A DNA stretch of 23,827 bases, taken from the NCBI GenBank assembly GCA_052384575.1, contig JBQSUQ010000021.1. One strand, written 5' to 3'. The position numbers were made by a program, and so were the translations under genes. Below the pieces are notes generated by a model that had not been told where the DNA came from, ran no database searches, and saw only the letters and a program-made list of their open reading frames with translations. The DNA is from JBQSUQ01 sp052384575. Lineage in GTDB: Bacteria; Pseudomonadota; Gammaproteobacteria; Enterobacterales; Pasteurellaceae. Positions 7,591 to 14,588 of the stretch are shown here, one piece after another (positions within the stretch are counted from its first letter, which is position 1; every line of letters starts with the position of its first letter).

Positions 7591-7599
7591 ACCGCACTT
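7591..7599 (-). repeat. DNA uptake signal sequence (right arm of USS pair)
   Basis: Perfect ACCGCACTT, 11 bases beyond the 3' end of rpe. Confidence 0.9.
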
Positions 7600-7610
7600 T
7601 ATGCGATAGA

Positions 7611-8279
7611 TTAAGCTTTTGCTAACTCTACTCGCATTGCATCAATTACCTGTTGATAGTCAGGCTGATCAAAAATAGCAGAACCAGCAACAAAAGTATC
7701 TGCGCCTGCTTTGGCAATTTCTGCGATATTATTGACTTTCACGCCTCCATCTACTTCTAAGCGAATATTCAAACCGCTTGCATCAATGCGTTGGCGTACT
7801 TGGCGCAATTTGTCTAATGTAGATGGAATAAACGCTTGTCCACCAAAGCCTGGATTAACGGACATTAATAAAATTATATCTAATTTATCCATCACATAAT
7901 CCAAATAATGTAATGGTGTGGCTGGATTGAAAACTAAGCCTGCTTTACATCCGTTGTCACGAATAAGTTGCAACGTGCGATCAATATGGGTGCTGGCTTC
8001 CGGATGGAAAGTAATATAACTTGCCCCCGCTTTTGCGAAATCAGTCACCAGGCGATCCACCGGACTTGCCATTAGATGCACATCAATAGGTGCGGTAATA
8101 CCGTAATCACGTAGGGCTTTACAAATCGGTGCGCCAAAACTGAGATTAGGGACGAAGTGATTGTCCATGACATCAAAATGAATTAAATCTGCACCGCACT
8201 TGAGGACTTTCTCCACATCTTCACCCAAACGAGCAAAATCTGCAGAAAGAATAGAAGGGGCAATAAAATAAGGTTGCAT
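7611..8279 (-). CDS. rpe: Ribulose-phosphate 3-epimerase
   Basis: A 222-residue TIM-barrel epimerase interconverting ribulose 5-phosphate and xylulose 5-phosphate in the pentose phosphate pathway. Motifs: IAPSILSADFARL, HFDVMDNHFVPN (His34, Asp36), DVHLM (His68), the active-site loop LLMSVNPGFGGQ and EVDGGV (Asp177), so all four metal ligands are present. AGGAGA lies seven bases upstream of ATG 8279. It has no same-strand neighbour close by; in E. coli rpe sits with gph and trpS, which are absent here. It ends at the paired-USS terminator shared with icd. Length and sequence are typical. Confidence 0.96.
   Translation of the reverse strand: MQPYFIAPSILSADFARLGEDVEKVLKCGADLIHFDVMDNHFVPNLSFGAPICKALRDYGITAPIDVHLMASPVDRLVTDFAKAGASYITFHPEASTHIDRTLQLIRDNGCKAGLVFNPATPLHYLDYVMDKLDIILLMSVNPGFGGQAFIPSTLDKLRQVRQRIDASGLNIRLEVDGGVKVNNIAEIAKAGADTFVAGSAIFDQPDYQQVIDAMRVELAKA
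8193..8201 (-). repeat. DNA uptake signal sequence in rpe
   Basis: Perfect ACCGCACTT on +, inside rpe, read on the coding strand as Lys-Cys-Gly-Ala. Confidence 0.9.
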
Positions 8280-8436
8280 ATGGTTTCTCCTAAGTATTGA
8301 GAATATTATGGGTTTCGAGGCGTTATGATAAGTCAGCCTTGTTTATCAGGCAAGTTTACCATCGGAAAACTAGCGAAAAAATTGATTATCCTTCATAATA
8401 GGTTTGCATATCATCTTTCTGAACGCAGGCAATATA

Positions 8437-10302
8437 ATGATTGATACGTCTTTAATTCCAAATATTGAATTATTTATAGCTCAGGTCCCTCCTTTAAATT
8501 ATTTACCCCCCGAAGCCATTGCGCAGATCGCTAGCCAAATTGAAATTCGCTATATTCCAAAAGGCGAGCTCATTGTTTCTCATACGGAGCAAAATCCTCA
8601 TCTTTACATTATTCGTATTGGTGAGGTGGATCAAATTGATGAGAAAGGTGATTTACGGGCAAAATTGGAAGAAGGAGCCATTTTTGGTTTTAGTATTTTT
8701 AATCGAGATGATCGTTATTCTGCGTTTGCTTTAGAAAATACCTTAATTTATCAAATCGCCTACCCTAATTTAGATGCCATCCTAAAACAGTACCCTGAGT
8801 TTGTGGATTATTTTTCGAATAATGTAAGCAAGCGTTTATCTCATGTCACTAAACATCATTTATCTCAGGGGCAGAACAATGTTTTGATGAAGACGGTAGC
8901 TGAAGTAGCCAATGCTAAGGTGGTTCGAGTGGAATCCCATACCTCCATTCAGGCAACGGCACAAGCTATGTCTAAAGAGAGACGTTCATCGGCGTTAGTT
9001 ATGCAAGGGAATAATCTTATTGGTATTGTGAATGATCGTGATATGACTAAAAAAGCGATCGCACAGGGCATGGATATTTCCTTACCTATTACTGAAATTA
9101 TGATCGAAAATCCACCGACAATACAAAGCTCAGATTTAGTTTTAAACGCTGTGTCAATCATGATGGCAAATAATGTACGAAGTTTACCGGTTTTATTAAA
9201 TGGTAAAGTGCATAGTATTTTAACAGCGATTGATTTACTTAAATACACGAGTTTGCAATCTATTTTTATTGTCAATCAGATATTTCAGGCAGAGAACATT
9301 GCGCAGTTATTGTTGTTATCACAACAACGTCAGGATATTTTCCAGTCCCTTGTGCAAAGCGGTGCGGCTTACAATAATGTGATGAAAGTGATGACCTTAA
9401 TTGCTGATGCCTTTAGTCAAAAGCTATTATCCTTGGCTGAGGAAACCTTTGGTCCGGCGCCTTGTGCTTATAGTTGGAATGTGCTGGGTTCACAAGCGCG
9501 GTATGAAATGCACTTATTTTCCGATCAGGACAGTAGCATTATTACTGAGCGTGAATTAAGTGATACGGAAAAAGACTATTTCCTTCAGTTAGCTCAATTT
9601 GTGGTGAATGGTTTGGCTCAATGTGGTTATGAACTGTGTTCTGGCGACTATATGGCAAATAACCCGCTTTGGTGTCAATCCTTACAACAATGGAAAGCTT
9701 ATTTCGATGAATGGATTTTAAATCCAGAGCAGCAAGGCTTGTTGAATGCCTCTGTGTTTATGGATATTCGTACTATCCATGGTGATCCCGTTTTCGCGGA
9801 AAAGTTACAACAGCATATTGCCACTTTAACACAAAGTAATAAACGTTTCTTAGCGTTTATGGTTGCAAATTCAGTACGAGTTAAGCCACCGATCAGTATT
9901 TTCCGTAATTTTGTTTTATCAAAAGATGGTGAGCATAAAAATCAATTGAATTTGAAAAAACGAGCGATTAATTTGTTGGTGGATTTAGGACGGATTTATG
10001 CTTTCGCTGCTGGTGTATCGGAAACCTTGAGCACAGAGCAGCGCTTTAATCGTTGTTATCAGCTGGAGATTATGAATAAGGAAACTCTAGATAATGCCTT
10101 AGAAGCTTATCAATTTGTATGTGATCTGCGCTTTAAATATCAGGCACTTGCTTTGGCTGAGCAACAACCTGCGAGCAATTATATTGCACCAGATAAATTA
10201 ACCTTATTGGAACGTAATCATTTGAAAGATGCTTTCCGCTTAATTTATAAATTCCAAGAAGCAGCGGAAATGCGGTTTTCACAGAAAGGGATTATGAGAT
10301 AA
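8437..10302 (+). CDS. Cyclic-nucleotide-binding/CBS/DUF294 putative nucleotidyltransferase
   Basis: A 621-residue soluble regulatory-type protein. In order: a cNMP-binding-like domain (about 15-125, with GELIVSHTEQNPHLYIIRIGEV written as two adjacent strands), two CBS domains (about 150-220 and 222-275, each ending in a GIVNDRD or HSILTAIDLL strand), a DUF294 nucleotidyltransferase domain with GSQARYEM from Gly351 and SDQD (Asp363, Asp365), and a helical DUF294_C domain to the end. The GS...D-Q-D pattern resembles the catalytic site of GlnD-type nucleotidyltransferases. Its target is unknown. ATG 8437 is preferred over an upstream TTG at 8404 because homologous sequence starts there. Its stop overlaps the next start (TAATG), indicating translational coupling. 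In other gamma-proteobacteria this gene pair is often found beside the acetate permease actP; here a symporter lies beyond the pair on the other strand. Confidence 0.85.
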   Translation: MIDTSLIPNIELFIAQVPPLNYLPPEAIAQIASQIEIRYIPKGELIVSHTEQNPHLYIIRIGEVDQIDEKGDLRAKLEEGAIFGFSIFNRDDRYSAFALENTLIYQIAYPNLDAILKQYPEFVDYFSNNVSKRLSHVTKHHLSQGQNNVLMKTVAEVANAKVVRVESHTSIQATAQAMSKERRSSALVMQGNNLIGIVNDRDMTKKAIAQGMDISLPITEIMIENPPTIQSSDLVLNAVSIMMANNVRSLPVLLNGKVHSILTAIDLLKYTSLQSIFIVNQIFQAENIAQLLLLSQQRQDIFQSLVQSGAAYNNVMKVMTLIADAFSQKLLSLAEETFGPAPCAYSWNVLGSQARYEMHLFSDQDSSIITERELSDTEKDYFLQLAQFVVNGLAQCGYELCSGDYMANNPLWCQSLQQWKAYFDEWILNPEQQGLLNASVFMDIRTIHGDPVFAEKLQQHIATLTQSNKRFLAFMVANSVRVKPPISIFRNFVLSKDGEHKNQLNLKKRAINLLVDLGRIYAFAAGVSETLSTEQRFNRCYQLEIMNKETLDNALEAYQFVCDLRFKYQALALAEQQPASNYIAPDKLTLLERNHLKDAFRLIYKFQEAAEMRFSQKGIMR

Positions 10303-11012
10303 TGGTGCTAAAGTATTTTCTCAATCAATTTCATCCGTTGGTCAAATTAGAAAAACAACGCATAGAAATGTTGCAGCGTATTGATTATCCTGCGCCTTTA
10401 GCAAAAGCGCTGTCTTTTGCTTATCCCTCTTCTGATGCAGATTTGAGTCAACTTTCGTTTTTGGTGATTGATTTTGAAACGACGGGATTGAATTCGTTGA
10501 TGGATAATGTGCTGAGCGTTGCTGCGGTGCCAATAGATAATTTGAGTATACAGCTGGCCTCTTCCATGCATATGTTTGTGGAACAAAAAATAGTGAAAAA
10601 AGACACCGCGGTTATCAATCATATTGTGCCGCAAATGCTCACAGATGCTTCGTCTTTAGATGAGGCGATGCAACAGCTTTTTTCCCTTATGCAAGGCAGG
10701 ATTTTAATTGCACATGGTGCCAGTATTGAAAAACGTTTTATTTTGCACTATTTGTCTGTGCGTTATAACATTACGCAATTGCCTATGTTGTGGTTAGATA
10801 CTCTGCGTATTGAGCGCTCTTTTGCAGACCCACAAGCTCAGCATTATCAATTAGCCAGTATCAGACAGAAATATCATTTGCCGGGATATATTACGCATAA
10901 TGCGTTGGTGGATGCGGTTGCAACGGGAGAATTATTTTTAGCGCAACTTGTGCGTATCTTTGGTTCTCAAAAGAAAAGCTTGGGTGAAATATATAAACGT
11001 TCTTTATTTTGA
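10302..11012 (+). CDS. DnaQ-like 3'-5' exonuclease (DEDDh family)
   Basis: A 236-residue protein with an exonuclease domain at about 50-215. VIDFETTG supplies Asp57 and Glu59 (ExoI), INHIVPQML matches the conserved interval, AHGASIEKRF (about 137-146) is ExoII, and HNALVDAVATGELF supplies His199 and Asp204 (ExoIII, DEDDh type). The usual ExoII aspartate position is Glu143. It starts on the last base of the preceding stop codon (TAATG), so it is translated with the DUF294 gene and they probably act together. It is not the polymerase III epsilon subunit, which has a different C-terminus and is encoded elsewhere. A USS overlaps the stop codon and a strong terminator follows. Confidence 0.85.
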   Translation: MVLKYFLNQFHPLVKLEKQRIEMLQRIDYPAPLAKALSFAYPSSDADLSQLSFLVIDFETTGLNSLMDNVLSVAAVPIDNLSIQLASSMHMFVEQKIVKKDTAVINHIVPQMLTDASSLDEAMQQLFSLMQGRILIAHGASIEKRFILHYLSVRYNITQLPMLWLDTLRIERSFADPQAQHYQLASIRQKYHLPGYITHNALVDAVATGELFLAQLVRIFGSQKKSLGEIYKRSLF

Positions 11013-11020
11013 CCGCACTT
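11012..11020 (-). repeat. DNA uptake signal sequence
   Basis: Perfect ACCGCACTT overlapping the final base of the exonuclease stop codon. Confidence 0.9.
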
Positions 11021-11025
11021 GGATA

Positions 11026-11059
11026 AAAAAATCCACGAACTTATGTTCGTGGATTTTTT
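11026..11059. terminator. Bidirectional terminator between the exonuclease gene and yidK
   Basis: Fifteen-bp perfect inverted repeat AAAAAATCCACGAAC, loop TTAT, GTTCGTGGATTTTTT, placed between convergent genes. Confidence 0.92.
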
Positions 11060-11064
11060 ATATT

Positions 11065-12738
11065 CTATTTGAATTGTTTATTACGCTGATTCACAAGTAC
11101 ATAGAGGAAATATAAGACGGTACCTGCTGCAAAGCAATAGTAACCAATCCATACTGCGCTCGGTACATTATGTGCCATGAAGATATACATAGTAAGTGAT
11201 AATAATGTGATAATTAATGACACAGGTTTCACGTAAGCCCAAGGCTCAATATCAACTTGTTTGGTATATTCTTCTTTGTATGGTGTTGCCATTGGTTTTA
11301 AGTAACCAATCACTAGCATAATGGTCACATTAGCAACGAATAGGATACCCACTAAGTGGAAGAAATGGATATCTAATTTCAAGATAAAGCGGCAAAGAAT
11401 ATAAGATGCCATACCGAAAATTAGCCCCACTTTTGCGGCAAGCGCTGGAACGCGTTTGGTTAATAAGCCTACGACTACCACACTTAAAATCGGTGCGTTA
11501 AATACGCCTTGTAATTCTTGGATTAAGTAGAATAAACCATCTGGCGCATTTGCAACTAATGGTGCAACGATCATCGCCGCTACTGCTAAAATAATACCTA
11601 CAATTTTACCTACATTTACTAGTTTCATATCACTCGCGTTCGGATTAATTTTTACTTTATATACGTTGCGAGAGAATAAGGTTACAGAAGAGTTTAACGC
11701 ACTGTTGAAAGTTGATAGTACGGCACCTACCACGACAGCAGCAAAGAAACCAACTAAAGCATCAGGTAGTACTAAGTGTACAAGATCTGGATAAGCTTGA
11801 TCTGGAATATCTAATTTGCCTTGGAAAATATGGAATGCGATGATCCCTGGTAGGATAATTAATAAAGGCCCTAAGAGTTTTAAAAATGCACAGAATAAAA
11901 CACCTTTTTGTCCTTCTTTTAAGTTTTTCGCACCAAGGGCACGTTGAATAATAGATTGGTTTGTACACCAGAAGAACATATTTGAAACAATAAGTCCGGT
12001 AAATAGGGTGGAGAACGGTACTACTGAATCAGGTGCACCGATGGAATTAAAGTGATCTGGATTAGAATGATAAAGTTCTTTTAGACCTTCCCAAACATTA
12101 CCTTCACCAATATAGTTAAGTCCTAGAACGGTCACTAAAATACCACCTACTAATAAACCAACACCGTTAATGGTATCTGAAACAGCAACAGCTTTAAGAC
12201 CACCAAAGATTGCGTAAATTGCGCCTAAGATACCGATGCCCCATACCATAATCCATAAAGCAGTGGTTTTGTCTACACCGAATACTTCTGATACTCTAAA
12301 CAGACTTTCAAGCGCTAATGCACCAGTGTAAAGAACGATTGGTAATAATGAAATAACATAACAGCCTAGGAATAATAGAGACGTAATTAATAATGTCCCT
12401 TTATCAAAACGTTTTTCTAAGAATTCAGGTATGGTTGCAATACCGAGTTTGAGATATTTCGGTAGGAAGTAGAATGCAAACGCCGCAATAGTAATTGCCG
12501 CCATAACTTCCCAAGCCATTACGATAAAGCCGGAGCGATATGCTAAGCCATTTAAACCAACCAGATGTTCCGTTGATAAATTGGTTAACATCATTGAACC
12601 TGCGATAAACACCGCAGTAAGAGAGCGACCAGCTAAGTAATACCCTTCAGAATTACTTAAGTCATCATTGCGTGTATACCACCAAGCTATTACAGCAACT
12701 AGAGCTGTAAACCCGATGAATGAGATAAATGCTAACAT
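11065..12738 (-). CDS. yidK: YidK-like sodium/solute symporter (SSS family)
   Basis: A 557-residue membrane protein of the SSS/SGLT family with about 14 transmembrane segments. It resembles E. coli YidK and Vibrio SGLT: GYYLAGRSL near 32-40, LTNLSTEHLVGLNG (51-64), GIATIPEFLEKRF, IYAIFGGLKAVAVSD, FWCTNQSIIQRALGAKN, AFLKLLGPL, and the Na+-site region STFNSALNSS. Relative to vSGLT the sugar-site Gln69 is His58 and the gate tyrosines are phenylalanines, so the substrate may not be galactose. It is divergent from an RpiR regulator, with an 18-bp palindrome between them that recurs at iolA-iolB. I infer uptake of an inositol or related polyol/sugar by Na+ symport. AAGGA precedes ATG 12738. Confidence 0.85.
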   Translation of the reverse strand: MLAFISFIGFTALVAVIAWWYTRNDDLSNSEGYYLAGRSLTAVFIAGSMMLTNLSTEHLVGLNGLAYRSGFIVMAWEVMAAITIAAFAFYFLPKYLKLGIATIPEFLEKRFDKGTLLITSLLFLGCYVISLLPIVLYTGALALESLFRVSEVFGVDKTTALWIMVWGIGILGAIYAIFGGLKAVAVSDTINGVGLLVGGILVTVLGLNYIGEGNVWEGLKELYHSNPDHFNSIGAPDSVVPFSTLFTGLIVSNMFFWCTNQSIIQRALGAKNLKEGQKGVLFCAFLKLLGPLLIILPGIIAFHIFQGKLDIPDQAYPDLVHLVLPDALVGFFAAVVVGAVLSTFNSALNSSVTLFSRNVYKVKINPNASDMKLVNVGKIVGIILAVAAMIVAPLVANAPDGLFYLIQELQGVFNAPILSVVVVGLLTKRVPALAAKVGLIFGMASYILCRFILKLDIHFFHLVGILFVANVTIMLVIGYLKPMATPYKEEYTKQVDIEPWAYVKPVSLIITLLSLTMYIFMAHNVPSAVWIGYYCFAAGTVLYFLYVLVNQRNKQFK

Positions 12739-12814
12739 AATTATTCCTTATCATATCTAGGTTAATCATTGGGTAAGAAAGATACAAAATAATGTTTCAT
12801 TTTTGTATTATGAT

Positions 12815-12832
12815 ATGAAATATATATTTCAT
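12815..12832. promoter_or_regulatory. Palindromic operator between yidK and rpiR (probable RpiR site)
   Basis: ATGAAATATATATTTCAT is a perfect 18-bp palindrome, 77 bases upstream of yidK and 161 upstream of the regulator start. A copy matching at 16 of 18 positions lies between iolA and iolB. Binding by the adjacent RpiR-family regulator is inferred. Confidence 0.65.
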
Positions 12833-12864
12833 TTGCTGATTGTTCAAATATAAAATTTCATTTT

Positions 12865-12880
12865 TGTTAAGTAGATCAAG
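12865..12880. promoter_or_regulatory. Weak CRP-like site upstream of rpiR
   Basis: TGTTA-AGTAGA-TCAAG resembles TGTGA-N6-TCACA but lacks one key base on the left and two on the right. It is listed because better CRP-like sites occur at the other two promoter regions of the locus. Confidence 0.25.
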
Positions 12881-12992
12881 TTTTTTAATAATTGTTGTTA
12901 CTATAAGAATAAAAAATAGGCAAAATAAAATAGATTTCTATCTGAAATATTTTGCGAGTATAATAATCAACAATGAGTTTATAGGAGGAATT

Positions 12993-13826
12993 ATGTCTCA
13001 ATCTTCCCAACTGACCAGCCTAAAAGAAGACATTCGCTTACGTTATGATTCATTAAGTAAGCGTTTGAAGCAAGTGGCTAAATATATTTTAGATAATGAG
13101 CATAGTATTATTTTTGACACCGTAGCAACCATTGCTGAACATGCGGATGTTCCCCCTTCTACACTGATCCGATTTGCCAATGCGTTCGGATTTAGTGGCT
13201 TTAATGAAATGAAACAGGTATTTCGTGAAAACTTGTTTGAAAATACCCCGAGTTATACCGAAAGATTACAGGTTTCGCGCAAGTTACTCGATCAAGAGCA
13301 AGGTGAAGAAAGTGCGGTGGATATTTTGAATGTTTTTTCCCAAGCAAATGCCTTAGCATTAAATCAATTACCTTTCCAAATTAATCATGCCGATTTGCAA
13401 CAAGCCGTAGATATTTTAAATAAAGCACGAAATATTTTCATTATTGGTTTGAAACGTTCATTTAGTATTGCTTGCTATCTCGATTATGCTTTGCACCATC
13501 TTGAATGTAGCTCTTTTGTGATCAATGGCTTGGGTGGAATGTTTGATGAACAATTAAATCAGGTGAGAGCGGGTGATGTTGTTGTAGCAATTAGCTTTTC
13601 GCCTTATGCTAAAGAAACTCTTGATATCATGAATATTACTGCACAGAAAGGCATCAAACAGATTGCTATAACTGACAGTCAAATTAGTCCGTTATTAACC
13701 TTCAGTGATGTGTCTTTTGTGATTAAAGAAGCGCAAGTAAAAGGTTTCCGTTCGCAATGTTTAACTATGACCTTAGTGCAAGCGTTGGCAATTGCCCTTG
13801 GATTAGAGAAAGAAAAAAGTAAATAA
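12993..13826 (+). CDS. RpiR-family transcriptional regulator (HTH + SIS), IolR-like
   Basis: A 277-residue RpiR-type regulator. An N-terminal helix-turn-helix domain (about 1-77) contains VATIAEHADVPPSTLIRFAN followed by AFGFSGFNEMKQVFRE. A C-terminal SIS sugar-isomerase-like domain (about 120-250) contains IFIIGLKRSFSIACYLDYAL and AGDVVVAISFSPYAKET, expected to bind a phosphorylated sugar or polyol. Regulators of this family (Salmonella IolR) repress myo-inositol genes. ATG 12993 is fixed by a strong AGGAGG at 12983-12988; longer upstream reading is AT-rich and non-homologous. It is divergent from yidK and followed two bases after its stop by a kinase-fold gene, so those two form an operon. 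One USS lies inside. Confidence 0.9.
   Translation: MSQSSQLTSLKEDIRLRYDSLSKRLKQVAKYILDNEHSIIFDTVATIAEHADVPPSTLIRFANAFGFSGFNEMKQVFRENLFENTPSYTERLQVSRKLLDQEQGEESAVDILNVFSQANALALNQLPFQINHADLQQAVDILNKARNIFIIGLKRSFSIACYLDYALHHLECSSFVINGLGGMFDEQLNQVRAGDVVVAISFSPYAKETLDIMNITAQKGIKQIAITDSQISPLLTFSDVSFVIKEAQVKGFRSQCLTMTLVQALAIALGLEKEKSK
13310..13318 (+). repeat. DNA uptake signal sequence in rpiR
   Basis: Perfect AAGTGCGGT inside the RpiR-family gene, read as Glu-Ser-Ala-Val. Confidence 0.9.
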
Positions 13827-13828
13827 AT

Positions 13829-14551
13829 ATGAATTTAGAACAATATGCGAAAGAATTGCAATTAACACATCCTGATAAAAGGACATATCGTTTTGAATTT
13901 GAAGGAAAATATTATTGGTTAAAACAACCAGAGAAAAACAAGGGTCGGATGCATTTTGTGAAACCCTTTCCTGTAAAAGCATTTGAGAAAGAAGTCGAAC
14001 GCCTGACTGAATTACAGCAACAAAACGCTCCTATCCCTCATATTTATGTATTGAGCAGACATCTTGTTGTAATGGAGGATTGTGGCCCTCCGGTTTCTCA
14101 TTGGCTATCGCAAAGTGCGGTGGATTTTGGACAAAAACAGCAGATTCTTACTGATAGTGCTAATGCATTGATTCAGTTGCATGAGCAAAATATTATTCAT
14201 GGTCGCCCCTATCTGAAAGACATTTTATGGAAAAATGGCCAGGTACGTTTTATTGATTTTGAAGTGAAACCTTCATCTCAAAATCTACGCTGGAATAAAA
14301 TCCGAGATACGATTTTATTTCTTTATGGTATCTGCCGAGATGGTGATATTGCTAAGGAGCAAATTCAGGCAACCTTGCATTATTACGCTGCCAATGGAGA
14401 AGCTGATATCTGGGATCATGCAATCAATAAGATTAATCAATTGAGCCTTTTCTATTATTTGTTGCTACCTTTTAAGAAAATTGCGGGTGGCGATTTACGA
14501 GCATTTTATTCATTGATTGAAAACATCATGACTTACAATAAAAAAGGTTAA
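13829..14551 (+). CDS. Atypical protein-kinase-fold protein, co-transcribed with rpiR
   Basis: A 240-residue protein with a reduced kinase-like layout of the lipopolysaccharide kinase/RIO-like type. Candidate parts: KYYWLKQ with Lys32 for ATP, Glu55 in an alpha-C-like helix (FEKEVERL), a hinge-like LVVMEDCG (79-86), a catalytic-loop equivalent IIHGRPYLKDILW (122-134), and VRFIDFE with Asp143 as the DFG-like metal ligand. The usual HRD/HGD catalytic aspartate position is Arg126, so it may be a pseudokinase or use a different base. It starts two bases after the RpiR stop and its own stop lies in a terminator stem. The substrate is unknown. I recognise a fold pattern, not a named gene. Confidence 0.6.
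   Translation: MNLEQYAKELQLTHPDKRTYRFEFEGKYYWLKQPEKNKGRMHFVKPFPVKAFEKEVERLTELQQQNAPIPHIYVLSRHLVVMEDCGPPVSHWLSQSAVDFGQKQQILTDSANALIQLHEQNIIHGRPYLKDILWKNGQVRFIDFEVKPSSQNLRWNKIRDTILFLYGICRDGDIAKEQIQATLHYYAANGEADIWDHAINKINQLSLFYYLLLPFKKIAGGDLRAFYSLIENIMTYNKKG
14113..14121 (+). repeat. DNA uptake signal sequence in the kinase-fold gene
   Basis: Perfect AAGTGCGGT, read as Gln-Ser-Ala-Val. Confidence 0.9.
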
Positions 14552-14572
14552 AGAATATTCTTTAACCTTTTT
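14541..14572. terminator. Bidirectional terminator between the kinase-fold gene and the ABC permease
   Basis: AAAAAGGTTAAAGAA and its complement TTCTTTAACCTTTTT form a hairpin whose left arm includes the stop codon of the kinase-fold gene. It lies between convergent genes. Confidence 0.85.
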
Positions 14573-14588
14573 ATTTTATATCTATTTA

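Larger units (their letters stand above)
7562..7600. terminator. Paired-USS bidirectional terminator between icd and rpe
   Basis: Two inverted uptake signals form a hairpin: AAAGTGCGGT (7562-7571) pairs with ACCGCACTTT (7591-7600), and inner AAAA/TTTT pairs extend the stem. It lies between the convergent genes icd and rpe. Inverted USS pairs used as terminators are known from Haemophilus. Confidence 0.8.

Noticed and set aside
8519..8734. 71-codon open frame on + inside the DUF294 gene
   Set aside because: An out-of-frame overlap with the well-supported 621-residue protein, with no motif.
12840..12992. Longer N-terminus for the RpiR regulator
   Set aside because: The extension is AT-rich non-homologous sequence from a TTG; the strong AGGAGG and MSQSSQL start at 12993 fit RpiR proteins, and the region holds regulatory repeats.
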